NCBI RefSeq assembly: GCF_042646385.1
Contig: NZ_JBHRTO010000001.1
Location: forward strand, 2,108,001-2,172,000
Reading direction: 5' to 3'
DNA length: 64,000 nucleotides
From: Cypionkella sinensis
GTDB taxonomy: Bacteria; Pseudomonadota; Alphaproteobacteria; Rhodobacterales; Rhodobacteraceae
Made by a program: the position numbers and the translations under genes. The notes below the pieces were generated by a model. It saw only the letters and a list, made by a program, of their open reading frames with translations. It was not told where the DNA came from and made no database searches. Shown piece after piece: positions 23,763 to 32,426 of this stretch (position 1 is the first letter of the stretch; each line of letters begins with the position of its first letter).

Positions 23763-23892
23763 CGGTTCGGGAGGAAGGGCAGCCTGCCGTTGGCTTGGGC
23801 GGGACGGGCGTTGGCCCCCGACCGGACCGCAGCAAGCGCCGCGCTTGGCCAAGGCGATGGCCTTGGCCATTGTGGGGTTTTGGCGAAGTGCG

Positions 23893-24426
23893 TTAGCCCG
23901 CGTTGGGGTTCAGGCGCATGACGCTGAAATTCAGCGCACCAGCAATCGAGACCCACACGAGATACGGCAGGAACGCGACACCGGCCCAGAAATCGACGCC
24001 GAAAAAGCTCCATGTCGTAGCTGCCACGGCAAGCCAAAGGAACACCATCACCACCATGGCGGCGCGGATGCGGTGCAGGCCGAAGAAAACCGGCGTCCAC
24101 AGGGTGTTGAAGGCAATCTGCAGCGCCCAGAACGCCAAGGCTTGCACGACATTGCCTGCCAAGACGGCCGAGCCGGGCAAGGGTGTGGTCCCCGCAACGG
24201 CTGCGCCGCCCGTCACATCCGCCGACACGGCAACGCCCGCCACCCGCATCGCGGCATAGGCGATCAGCAGATAAAGCGTGGTCCAGACCACCGGGAACAC
24301 CCAGTTGCGCGGGGTCCAGCTTGGTTTTTGCAGGCTGTCATACCATGCGCCGGGGTTGAACATCGCCCCCGTGGCAGCGGCGGCACCGCAGGCGGCCAGA
24401 AAGGTCAAAAACAGGGGCCAGTCCAT
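23893..24426 (-). CDS. tspO: Tryptophan-rich sensory protein TspO (CrtK)
   Basis: Five-helix outer-membrane TspO/MBR-family protein that in R. sphaeroides tunes photosynthesis genes, probably through porphyrin. The 177-residue product is rich in Trp with PSWTPRNWVFPVVWTTLYLLIAYA and FNTLWTPVFFGLHR. It is longer than the usual 158-160 residues because of an Ala/Gly/Thr-rich insert (about residues 65-88) in the loop after helix 2. It follows crtB by 35 bases. Confidence 0.94.
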   Translation of the reverse strand: MDWPLFLTFLAACGAAAATGAMFNPGAWYDSLQKPSWTPRNWVFPVVWTTLYLLIAYAAMRVAGVAVSADVTGGAAVAGTTPLPGSAVLAGNVVQALAFWALQIAFNTLWTPVFFGLHRIRAAMVVMVFLWLAVAATTWSFFGVDFWAGVAFLPYLVWVSIAGALNFSVMRLNPNAG

Positions 24427-24461
24427 CGGGGTCGCTCCAAATTGGGTGATTTGAAGCTAGG

Positions 24462-25487
24462 TCAGATTCCGGCGCGATCCAAGGGGCGGCGGGCGCGATC
24501 TTTGGATTCAAGCTGGGCCAACGCGGTGAACAGCGCCTCGGACCGGCTGAAACGGGTGGATTTGCGGGCGGCGGCCTCGACCAGAAAGGCCGTCTCGGGG
24601 CGGGCGGGCGCGTGCAACAGGGCAGACCCCGGCAGCACCGGAGAGGCGGCACTGCGGGCCAGTGACAGGGCCAGCCAGCCGAGTTTTTGCGCGCCGTTGG
24701 TGCGGGCGCGGGCGGTGATGCTGTCGTATCCGTTGCGGGCGACGGCGCCGCCGATGCCCGCGTAGACATGGCGGGCGGCGTAGATGCCGGGGCGGCAGGC
24801 CAGCGGCAGCGCGGAAATCCCGGCCTCGGAATGGTGGTAGAGGCTGCGGGCTTCGGTCAACAGGCGTTGGGTCAGCTGGCGGATGGCGGGGGTGGCTTGC
24901 GGGGTGTGCAGAAAGGTGGCGGGGGTGAGGCGGGCTTCGCCCAGCCAATCCAGCGGCAGATAAAGCCGCCCCGCCCGCGCATCCTCGCCCACGTCGCGGG
25001 CGATGTTGGTCAGTTGCATGGCAAGGCCCAGATCGCAGGCGCGCGCCAAGGCATCGGCGTCGCGCACCCGCATCAGCACACACATCATCGCACCAACGGC
25101 GCTGGCGACACGGGCGCAGTAACTGAGAAGGTCGGGCAGGGTTTGGTATTGGCGGCCAAAGGCATCCCAGGCGAGACCTTCGAGCAGCGCCTCGGGCAAG
25201 GCGCGGGGCATGTCGAAATCTTCGACAACGGCGGCGAAGGCACGGTCGGCGGGGGCGTTGCGGGGGCGGCCTGCATAGACGAGATCAAGACGGTCGCGCA
25301 GGGCGAGGACGGCGGGGGCTTTGTCGTCGCTGTCATCCACCGCGTCGTCGGCAAGGCGGCAGAAGGCGTATAGCGCCAGCGCGGGGTCGCGGACATTTGC
25401 GGGCAGCAGGCGCGAGGCGGCGTGGAACGAGAGTGATCCGGTGCGGATCGCCTCGCGGCAATGGGCCATGTCGGCGGGGGCGATCAT
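24462..25487 (-). CDS. crtB: Phytoene synthase CrtB
   Basis: Joins two GGPP to phytoene. 341 residues; the two aspartate-rich motifs are LADDAVDDSDD and NIARDVGEDARAGRLYLP. The ATG overlaps the crtI stop (ATGA). Co-transcribed with crtI and probably tspO. Confidence 0.96.
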   Translation of the reverse strand: MIAPADMAHCREAIRTGSLSFHAASRLLPANVRDPALALYAFCRLADDAVDDSDDKAPAVLALRDRLDLVYAGRPRNAPADRAFAAVVEDFDMPRALPEALLEGLAWDAFGRQYQTLPDLLSYCARVASAVGAMMCVLMRVRDADALARACDLGLAMQLTNIARDVGEDARAGRLYLPLDWLGEARLTPATFLHTPQATPAIRQLTQRLLTEARSLYHHSEAGISALPLACRPGIYAARHVYAGIGGAVARNGYDSITARARTNGAQKLGWLALSLARSAASPVLPGSALLHAPARPETAFLVEAAARKSTRFSRSEALFTALAQLESKDRARRPLDRAGI

Positions 25488-27046
25488 TCGGCTGCCATGC
25501 GGATGGGGGCGGCGCGGGGGGCGTCGGGGACGAGGGTGCCGAGGACTTCGGCGCTGGCGATCACCCCCGGCAGACCTGCGCCGGGATGGGTGCCTGCACC
25601 GACCAAGTAGAGGCCTTTGGCTTCTTCCGAGACGTTATGCGGGCGGAAATAGGCGGATTGCAGGATGCGGGGTTCGATGGAGAAACCACTGCCGAAGGGG
25701 GAAAGGTAGCGGGTTTGAAAGCTGTTGGGGGTGAAGGTCAACTGCTCGGTCAGATGGTCGCCAAGGCCGGGCAGCAGGCGATCCTCCAGCATCTTCTGCA
25801 TTTTCTGGCGGTAGGGTTCAGCCTCGGTTTGCCAAACGGTGTCACCTATCCCCAGATGCGGCACGGGAGAGAGGGCGTAGAAGGTGTCGTCGCCCGCGGG
25901 CGCCACCGATGGATCGGTGACAGAGGGGCGGTGGACATACAGGCTCATGTCATCGGCCAACCTGCCCCGGATGAAGATATCGCGGATGTGGTCTTTGTAG
26001 CGGGGGCCGACGAGGATGGTGTGGTGCCCGACCTCGGGCCATTTCAGGCGGGTGCCTTTGGTGCCGAAATACCAGACGAACAGGCCCATCGACCAGCGTT
26101 TGCGCGCCAGTTTCGTAGGCGTCCAGCGTTTGCGAGGATGGTTGCGCAGCAGGCGGTCATAGGTGTGGCCGGCGTCGGCGTTGGAGACGACGATATCGGC
26201 GGCGATGACTTCGCCATCGGTCAGGCGGACTCCGGTGGCGCGGCCATTTTGCAGCAGGATTTCGTCGACCTCGGCGTTCAGGCGCAGGGTGCCGCCTTGG
26301 GCCGTGATCACCCCGGCCATGGCAAGCGCAATCGCGGCCACCCCGCCCATCGCGTAATGGACACCGAATTCTTTCTCGAGATGGCTGACGAGGATATACA
26401 TCGAAGTGACGTGAAACGGATCACCGCCGATGAACAGCGGGTGGAACGACAGCGCAAAGCGCAGGCGTTCGTCTTTCACGCGGGATGCCGCATGGGCGTA
26501 GACCGATTTGTCGGCGCGCAGTTTTACAAAGGTCGGCAGCACTTTCAGCAGGTCGGCAAAGCGGTGCATCGCGCGGCGGCCAAGGTCTTCAAACCCGAAC
26601 CAATAGCGCCGCTCACTGTCTTTCAGGAACCTGTCATAGCCGGGAAGGTCGCTTGGCGACAGGCGCGCCACCTCGGCCCGCATCGCGTCGGTGGATTGGC
26701 GGGCGGTGAAGGTCGATCCGTCTTGCCATTGTATCTGATAGAACGCCTCTAACGCGCGCAGATCAACGTCGCGGTCAAAGTCGCGCCCGCAGGCCGCCCA
26801 CAGATCGCGCAGGCCCTGCGGCACGGTCACGATGGTGGGGCCAAGATCAAAGCGGTGGCCGCCTTGGGTGATCGAACTGCCGCGCCCGCCGGGCATGTCC
26901 AGACGGTCAACAACCGTGACGCGATAGCCTTTGGCCCCCAGCCGCATCGCTGCCGCCAATCCCCCCAGCCCCGCGCCAATCACGATGGCATCAGCGCCGG
27001 AGGTGCGCGGCAGGGCGGTGGAGGGGGTTGAAGAATCTTTCAGCAT
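25484..27046 (-). CDS. crtI: Phytoene desaturase CrtI
   Basis: FAD-dependent desaturation of phytoene to neurosporene (three steps in Rhodobacter). 520 residues with N-terminal GAGLGGLAAAMRLGAKGYRV and C-terminal YLVGAGTHPGAGLPGV signatures. A PpsR box begins 16 bases before its ATG, so repression should be strong. First gene of crtI-crtB-tspO. Confidence 0.96.
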   Translation of the reverse strand: MLKDSSTPSTALPRTSGADAIVIGAGLGGLAAAMRLGAKGYRVTVVDRLDMPGGRGSSITQGGHRFDLGPTIVTVPQGLRDLWAACGRDFDRDVDLRALEAFYQIQWQDGSTFTARQSTDAMRAEVARLSPSDLPGYDRFLKDSERRYWFGFEDLGRRAMHRFADLLKVLPTFVKLRADKSVYAHAASRVKDERLRFALSFHPLFIGGDPFHVTSMYILVSHLEKEFGVHYAMGGVAAIALAMAGVITAQGGTLRLNAEVDEILLQNGRATGVRLTDGEVIAADIVVSNADAGHTYDRLLRNHPRKRWTPTKLARKRWSMGLFVWYFGTKGTRLKWPEVGHHTILVGPRYKDHIRDIFIRGRLADDMSLYVHRPSVTDPSVAPAGDDTFYALSPVPHLGIGDTVWQTEAEPYRQKMQKMLEDRLLPGLGDHLTEQLTFTPNSFQTRYLSPFGSGFSIEPRILQSAYFRPHNVSEEAKGLYLVGAGTHPGAGLPGVIASAEVLGTLVPDAPRAAPIRMAAE

Positions 27047-27061
27047 AAAGTCACGATATAC

Positions 27062-27079
27062 TGTCTAGTGTAATTTACA
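27062..27079. promoter_or_regulatory. PpsR/CrtJ-type box near crtI
   Basis: Exact TGT-N12-ACA match, 16 bases upstream of the crtI ATG in the crtI-crtA divergent region. A second box lies 56 bases away near crtA. Confidence 0.85.
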
Positions 27080-27135
27080 ATACGCACATTTTCATTGTGG
27101 AATCCGCCATTTTCCTTTGCAGCAGCCGCAAAAAC

Positions 27136-27153
27136 TGTAAGACTATTCTGACA
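27136..27153. promoter_or_regulatory. PpsR/CrtJ-type box near crtA
   Basis: Exact TGT-N12-ACA match, eight bases upstream of the crtA ATG. The centres of the two boxes in this gap are 74 bases apart (about seven helical turns), which would allow looping; this is inference. Confidence 0.85.
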
Positions 27154-27160
27154 CATCCCC

Positions 27161-27889
27161 ATGCCTGCGCCTGTGAGGTCTGCCATCAACACCGTGAGTC
27201 TCTCGCTCTTTCGATTTGCCTCGCTGCCCGCCCGGCTTTGGGTTTTCGGGCAAATGGGGGCGGCGCGGCTGTCTTTCATGCGGATGCCCGAGGTGGGGTT
27301 CTGGAAGCTGTGCGGATCGGGCACGGGCGAAGGTTTCACGCCGAAACCCAATACTGCGGTTTGGGCCATTCTTGCGACCTGGCCCGATGCGGCGACGGCG
27401 CGGCGGGTGATTGACGCGGCCCCGGTGTTCAAGCGCTGGCGCAAGCATAGTGCTGAAAACTGGACGATTTTGTTAGAGCCGACTTCGGCCCGCGGGCAAT
27501 GGTCGGGGCGCGCGCCGTTCACCGCGACGGATGCCCCCAATACTGGCCCCATCGTGGCGCTGACGCGGGCGACGATGCGGGCCTCGACGTTTTTGCGGTT
27601 CTGGCGGCGGGTGCCGGATATCTCGGCGGCGATCGGGCAAGACCCGAATGTGATCTTCAAGATCGGCATCGGCGAGGTGCCGTTGCTGCATCAGATCACG
27701 TTCTCGATCTGGCCGGATGCGGCGAGCATGGCGCATTTCGCGCGGGGTGACGGGCCGCATGGCCGCGCCATTCAGGCGGTGCGGGCGGAGGGGTGGTTTT
27801 CCGAAGAACTTTACGCCCGGTTTCGGATTCTGGACGATTGGGGCACATGGGGCGGCATCCGCCCGCTGGCTGTGAAGGACGCTGCATGA
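27161..27889 (+). CDS. crtA: Spheroidene monooxygenase CrtA
   Basis: Oxygen-dependent ketolation of spheroidene to spheroidenone, the change that turns cells from yellow-brown to red in air. 242 residues, typical for the family, with WVFGQMGAARLSF, EVGFWKLCGSGTGEGFTPKPN and a C-terminal GTWGGIRPL. It heads crtA-bchI-bchD-bchO; its stop overlaps the bchI ATG. Confidence 0.94.
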   Translation: MPAPVRSAINTVSLSLFRFASLPARLWVFGQMGAARLSFMRMPEVGFWKLCGSGTGEGFTPKPNTAVWAILATWPDAATARRVIDAAPVFKRWRKHSAENWTILLEPTSARGQWSGRAPFTATDAPNTGPIVALTRATMRASTFLRFWRRVPDISAAIGQDPNVIFKIGIGEVPLLHQITFSIWPDAASMAHFARGDGPHGRAIQAVRAEGWFSEELYARFRILDDWGTWGGIRPLAVKDAA

Positions 27890-28890
27890 GCCAACCTTTT
27901 CCGTTTTCCGCCATCGTTGGGCAAGCGGCGATGAAGCAAGCGATGGTGCTGACCGCGATTGATCCCGGCATCGGCGGGGTGCTGGTGTTTGGCGACCGGG
28001 GCACCGGCAAATCAACGGCGGTGCGGGCGCTGGCGGCGCTGTTGCCCGAGATTTCGGCGGTAGAGGGCTGCCCGGTGAACTCGGCCAAGGTCGAAGATGT
28101 GCCGGACTGGGCGGGGGTGACATCGGGCAAGATCGTCAAGCGCCCGACCCCGGTGATCGACCTGCCGCTGGGGGCGACCGAGGACCGGGTGGTGGGTGCG
28201 CTGGATATTGAGCGGGCGTTGACGCGCGGCGAAAAGGCGTTCGAGCCGGGGCTGCTGGCGCGGGCCAATCGGGGGTATCTCTATATAGACGAGGTCAACC
28301 TGCTGGAGGATCACATCGTCGATCTGCTGCTGGATGTGGCGCAATCGGGTGAGAATGTGGTGGAGCGGGAGGGGCTGTCGATCCGCCACGCGGCGCGGTT
28401 CGTGCTGGTGGGGTCTGGCAACCCGGAAGAGGGCGAGTTGCGGCCGCAGTTGCTGGATCGGTTCGGGCTGTCGGTTGAGGTGGCATCCCCGCGCGATATT
28501 GAGACGCGGGTTGAGGTGATGCGCAGGCGCGATGCGTATGAGAATGACAACGCGGCCTTCATGAAGAAATGGCGGGCGAAGGATAGCGGTTTGCGCAAGG
28601 CGATATTGGCGGCGCGGGCGGCACTGCCGGGGCTGAAAACACCGGGGGTGGTGCTGCATGATTGTGCGGCATTGTGCATCGCCTTGGGGTCGGACGGGTT
28701 GCGCGGTGAGTTGACGCTGCTGCGGGCGGCACGGGCGCAGGCGGCGTTTGAGGGGGCGGATACGGTCACGCGCGGGCATCTGCGCAGCGTGGCGGCGAGT
28801 GCCTTGGGGCATCGGTTGCGGCGTGATCCGCTGGACGAGGCGGGATCGGGCGCGCGGGTGGCCCGCACCATCGCCGAAGTCTTGCCGTGA
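27886..28890 (+). CDS. bchI: Magnesium chelatase ATPase subunit I
   Basis: AAA+ motor of magnesium chelatase (BchHID). 334 residues from MSQPFPFSAIVGQ; Walker A GDRGTGKST at residues 36-44, Walker B YLYIDEVNLL at about 131-140, and GSGNPEEGELRPQLLDRFG as sensor/arginine-finger region. The ATG overlaps the crtA stop; the stop overlaps the bchD GTG. Confidence 0.97.
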   Translation: MSQPFPFSAIVGQAAMKQAMVLTAIDPGIGGVLVFGDRGTGKSTAVRALAALLPEISAVEGCPVNSAKVEDVPDWAGVTSGKIVKRPTPVIDLPLGATEDRVVGALDIERALTRGEKAFEPGLLARANRGYLYIDEVNLLEDHIVDLLLDVAQSGENVVEREGLSIRHAARFVLVGSGNPEEGELRPQLLDRFGLSVEVASPRDIETRVEVMRRRDAYENDNAAFMKKWRAKDSGLRKAILAARAALPGLKTPGVVLHDCAALCIALGSDGLRGELTLLRAARAQAAFEGADTVTRGHLRSVAASALGHRLRRDPLDEAGSGARVARTIAEVLP

Positions 28891-30536
28891 GTGAGCCGCT
28901 GTCGCCCTGGGGCCGGGTTGAGGCTGCGCTGGCGGTGCTGGCGGTTGATCCGGCGGGGGTGAAGGGGCTGTGGTTAAGGGCGCGGTCTGGCCCGGTGCGC
29001 GATGCGGTGATGCAGGCGCTGCCGGTGGCGCGCAGGATACATCCGGGGATTGACGATGTGGCGCTGTTTGGTGGGGTGGATCTGGCGGCGACGTTAAGTG
29101 CGGGTGCGGTGCGGCGCAGTTTGGGGATATTGGCGGGCGATGCGCCGGTGGTGCTGACGATGGCCGAACGCTGCCCCCCTGCCCTAAGCGCGCGGCTTTC
29201 GCTGTGGCTGGATGGCGCGGGGCCGTGTCTGGTGGCGCTGGATGAGGGGGCAGAGGCCGAGGAGGTTTTGGCTCCTGCGCTGGCGGATCGGTTGGGGTTG
29301 TTCCTTGATCTGGGCGATTTAGGCTATTCGGAGGTGGGTGCGCTTGCGCTGGATCAGGTTGCGGATGCGCGGGGGCGGTTGGCGGGGGTTTCGCTGCCTG
29401 CGGGCGCGTTGGAAAGCCTGACCACGGTGGCGCTTGCGATGGGTATCGCCAGCCTGCGTGCGCCGCTGTTAGCGCTGGCGGTGGCACGGGCGCTGGCGGC
29501 TTGGCGGGGGGAGGTTGTGGCCTCGGAAGACACCCTGCGCCATGCGGCCGAGTTGACGCTGGCGCATCGGGGGGATTTGCCGCCCGTGGCGGAAGAACAG
29601 GACAGCGCCCCACCACCGCCGGAACCGGGTGAGGCGGAAGAACAGCAGACCCCGCAAAGCGACCGTATCCCGGATGAGATTTTGCTGGAAGCGGTGCGCG
29701 CTGCCCTGCCCGCTGACCTTTTGGCGCGGCTGGCGGCGGGCAAGGCGGCACGGGTGGCGAAGGGTAGCGGCGGCACGGGCGCTGCGCGCAAGGGCAACCA
29801 TCGCGGGCGGCCTCTGCCACCAAGGCCAGGCGTGCCGGGGTCGGGCAAGCGGATTGATCTGGTGGCGACCTTGCGCGCCGCCGCGCCGTGGCAACCACTT
29901 CGCAGGCGCAGCCCGGATGCGACGCGGCTGGAGATCCGGGCGTCTGATCTGCGGTTGAAGCGGTATCAGGAAACCTCGGACCGGGTGCTGATCTTTGCGG
30001 TGGATGCCTCGGGGTCGTCGGCGCTGGCGCGATTGGCCGAGGCGAAGGGGGCGATTGAGTTGCTGCTGGCGCAGGCCTATGCGCGGCGCGATCATGTCGC
30101 GCTGATCGCGTTTCGCGGGGTAGCGGCAGAGCTGCTGTTGCCGCCGACCCGGTCGCTGGTGCAGACCAAGCGGCGGTTGTCGGGCTTGCCGGGGGGCGGT
30201 GGCACGCCGTTGGCGGCGGGGCTGCGGATGGCGTTTGATCTGGGCCTGCAAACCCGCGCGCGGGGGATGACGCCGACGATTGCTTTGCTGACCGATGGGC
30301 GGGGAAATATCGCGCTCGATGGCAGCGCCAACCGGGTGGAGGCCGAGGCAGATGCGCAGCGCATGGCGCGGCTGATCTGTGCGGCGGCGATTCCGGCGCT
30401 GGTGCTGGACATCGCCAGCCGCCCGCAAGCGGCGTTGCAGCGGATGGCGGGCAGCCTTGGGGCGGCCTATGTGCCGCTGCCGCGCGCCGATGCACAGCGG
30501 CTGTCGGGCGTGCTGCAAGCGGCATTGGGGGCCTAA
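28887..30536 (+). CDS. bchD: Magnesium chelatase subunit D
   Basis: Platform subunit of Mg chelatase. 549 residues: an AAA-like N-terminal domain without intact Walker motifs, an acidic and Pro-rich linker (about residues 233-262), and a C-terminal von Willebrand A domain with the metal-ion site D373-x-S375-x-S377 and LLTDGRGN. GTG start overlaps the bchI stop (GTGA). Confidence 0.95.
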   Translation: MSEPLSPWGRVEAALAVLAVDPAGVKGLWLRARSGPVRDAVMQALPVARRIHPGIDDVALFGGVDLAATLSAGAVRRSLGILAGDAPVVLTMAERCPPALSARLSLWLDGAGPCLVALDEGAEAEEVLAPALADRLGLFLDLGDLGYSEVGALALDQVADARGRLAGVSLPAGALESLTTVALAMGIASLRAPLLALAVARALAAWRGEVVASEDTLRHAAELTLAHRGDLPPVAEEQDSAPPPPEPGEAEEQQTPQSDRIPDEILLEAVRAALPADLLARLAAGKAARVAKGSGGTGAARKGNHRGRPLPPRPGVPGSGKRIDLVATLRAAAPWQPLRRRSPDATRLEIRASDLRLKRYQETSDRVLIFAVDASGSSALARLAEAKGAIELLLAQAYARRDHVALIAFRGVAAELLLPPTRSLVQTKRRLSGLPGGGGTPLAAGLRMAFDLGLQTRARGMTPTIALLTDGRGNIALDGSANRVEAEADAQRMARLICAAAIPALVLDIASRPQAALQRMAGSLGAAYVPLPRADAQRLSGVLQAALGA

Positions 30537-30537
30537 G

Positions 30538-31416
30538 ATGCAGGCGCCCGCGATCCCTGTTGACTGGCCACACCGCAACGCCTCGCAACACGTGCGCGGC
30601 AAGGGCCATCTGTGGCATGTGCAGGATATGGGCGCGGGTCCGGTGGTTTTGCTGCTGCATGGCGCGGGCGGGGCGACGCATAGTTTTCGCCATCTGATGC
30701 CGTTGCTGAGCCCCGATTACCGGGTAATCGCGCTGGATTTGCCGGGGCAAGGTTTTACCGTCTTGGGCAACCGCGCGCGCTGCAATCTGGATGCCATGGC
30801 CGAGGATATCGCCGCCCTTATCACCCAGCAAGGCTGGCAACCCTTTGCGATCATTGGCCATTCCGCCGGAGCCGCAGTGGCGCTGCGGCTGGCTGAAATC
30901 GCCCCGCCGCAAGCCGTGATCGGCATCAACGCCGCCTTGGGCGGGTTTGAGGGCGTGGCGGGCTGGCTGTTTCCGGCGCTGGCGAATGTGCTGGCGCGGC
31001 TGCCTTTGGTGCCGCAGCTGTTCAGCAAACTGGCGGGGACGCAGCGGCAGGTGCATCAGCTTTTGGCCTCAACCGGGTCGCGCATCGACGAAGGCGGAGA
31101 GGCGCAGTATCTGCATCTGTTGCGCCAGCCGGGGCATGTGGCGGCAACGCTGGCAATGATGGCGCAATGGCAGTTGGATGGATTGCTGAACCGCCTGCCG
31201 CAGCAGAAGGTGCCCTGCCTGCTGATCACCGGAGCCGCTGACCGCGCGGTGCCGCCTGCAGTGTCACAACGCGCCGCCGCCGCCATGCCCCATGCCGAAT
31301 GGGCCCCCCTGCCCCGCTTTGGCCATCTGGTGCACGAGGAAGCGCCGGATCAGGTCGCGGCCCTGATCCGCGACTTTCTGGCCCGCGAGACAAAGGCGAA
31401 CCCGCTATGCGCTTAG
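30538..31416 (+). CDS. bchO: Magnesium chelatase-associated alpha/beta hydrolase BchO
   Basis: 292-residue alpha/beta hydrolase always found with bchID; a direct catalytic role in chelation is not established. Visible marks: LLLHGAGGATHSFRHL oxyanion region, nucleophile elbow GHSAGAAVA, and the late Asp/His (GAADRAVP and FGHLVHEEAP). The ATG is one base after the bchD stop. Its TAG overlaps the hemC TAA on the other strand by four bases (31413-31416). Confidence 0.93.
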   Translation: MQAPAIPVDWPHRNASQHVRGKGHLWHVQDMGAGPVVLLLHGAGGATHSFRHLMPLLSPDYRVIALDLPGQGFTVLGNRARCNLDAMAEDIAALITQQGWQPFAIIGHSAGAAVALRLAEIAPPQAVIGINAALGGFEGVAGWLFPALANVLARLPLVPQLFSKLAGTQRQVHQLLASTGSRIDEGGEAQYLHLLRQPGHVAATLAMMAQWQLDGLLNRLPQQKVPCLLITGAADRAVPPAVSQRAAAAMPHAEWAPLPRFGHLVHEEAPDQVAALIRDFLARETKANPLCA

Positions 31417-32348
31417 GCGAAAAACCCATCGCCCGCGCGGCCCAGCAGATCATCGGCGAGGCTTTGACCCAAGGCGGTTGCATCGGCAATACCGCCGCGA
31501 ATGTCACCCGTGATCACGCGGCTGCCATCGGGGCGCAGAATCTCGCCGCGCAGCCAAAGCTGATCGCCCTCCAGAACCGCAAGCCCCGCGATCGGGGTTT
31601 CGCAAGAGCCATCCAGCCGCGCCAGAAAGCCCCGCTCGGCGGCGAGTTGCTGGCCGGTGGGGATGTGGTGAATTGCGGCCAGCATGGCTTCGGCGCGCGG
31701 ATCGTTCTGACGGCGTTCAACGCCAATGGCGCCTTGGGCGACGGCGGGCAACATCTCGGTCACTTCAACCGGGCGAGCGACCTCGGCCATGCCAAGCCGG
31801 TTCAGGCCCGCCATCGCAAGGAAGGTCGCCGCAGCCACACCGTCATGCAGCTTTTTCATCCGGGTTTGCACGTTGCCGCGAAACTCGACCAATTGCAGGT
31901 CAGGCCGACGATGCGCCAGTTGCGCGCGCCTGCGCAGGCTGGAAGAGCCCACCACCGCGCCCTGCGGCAAATCCATCAACCCGCCGCCGTTCAGCGTCAC
32001 AAAGCCGTCGCGCACGTCCTGACGCGGCAGGTAGCAATCCAGCCACAGGCCATCCGGTTGCAGGGTGGGCATGTCTTTCATCGAATGCACGGCGATGTCG
32101 ATGCCGCCTGCCAGCAGGGCCTCTTCGATTTCGCGGGTGAACAGGCCCTTGCCGCCGATTTCTTTCAGCGCGCGATCCTGAATCTGGTCGCCGGTGACTT
32201 TGATCACCACAACCTCGAACGCCTCGACGGGCAGGTCGTAGGCTTGCATCAGGCAGCGGCGCACCTCATGCGCTTGCCACAGGGCCAGCGGAGAGCCGCG
32301 GGTGCCGATCTTGAAGGGTTGGGCGGGCGTGGGAAGGGGCTGTGTCAT
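31413..32348 (-). CDS. hemC: Hydroxymethylbilane synthase (porphobilinogen deaminase)
   Basis: Polymerises four porphobilinogens to hydroxymethylbilane. 311 residues from MTQPLPTPAQ; RGSPLALWQA, HSMKDMPT, GSSSLRRRAQL and the dipyrromethane-cofactor cysteine Cys249 in LDGSCETPIAG. Divergent from hemE over a PpsR box, which ties the common tetrapyrrole path to photosynthesis control. Confidence 0.96.
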   Translation of the reverse strand: MTQPLPTPAQPFKIGTRGSPLALWQAHEVRRCLMQAYDLPVEAFEVVVIKVTGDQIQDRALKEIGGKGLFTREIEEALLAGGIDIAVHSMKDMPTLQPDGLWLDCYLPRQDVRDGFVTLNGGGLMDLPQGAVVGSSSLRRRAQLAHRRPDLQLVEFRGNVQTRMKKLHDGVAAATFLAMAGLNRLGMAEVARPVEVTEMLPAVAQGAIGVERRQNDPRAEAMLAAIHHIPTGQQLAAERGFLARLDGSCETPIAGLAVLEGDQLWLRGEILRPDGSRVITGDIRGGIADATALGQSLADDLLGRAGDGFFA

Positions 32349-32365
32349 GCCTGAAGGAGTAACGG

Positions 32366-32383
32366 TGTCAGTCTGCGCTGACA
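32366..32383. promoter_or_regulatory. PpsR/CrtJ-type box in the hemC-hemE divergent promoter
   Basis: TGTCAG-N6-CTGACA, an exact TGT-N12-ACA match with longer symmetric arms than the others here. It is 18 bases from the hemC ATG and 43 from hemE. The PpsR regulon of R. sphaeroides is reported to include hemC and hemE, so this fits known biology. Confidence 0.85.
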
Positions 32384-32426
32384 ACACCCACAAACGATTT
32401 GGCGAATTTCTATATCTGGAGTGTCC

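Larger units (their letters stand above)
23470..23892. other. 423-base intergenic region between crtC and tspO with repeat-like elements
   Basis: No convincing gene. It holds copy B of the bipartite 3' element (23474-23536), a 10-bp hairpin followed by Ts at 23736-23762, and a perfect 9-bp hairpin GGCCAAGGC/GCCTTGGCC at 23847-23868. The genes on both sides are convergent, so the region needs only terminators. Open frames across it show no protein-family features. Confidence 0.6.

Noticed and set aside
23577..23921. Open frames in the crtC-tspO gap
   Set aside because: Cross hairpins and repeats, partly overlap tspO in antisense, and show no family features or good ribosome site.
28012..31056. 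About 1000-codon open frame opposite bchI-bchD-bchO
   Set aside because: Antisense shadow of three well-identified genes; proline/alanine/serine-rich with no domain.
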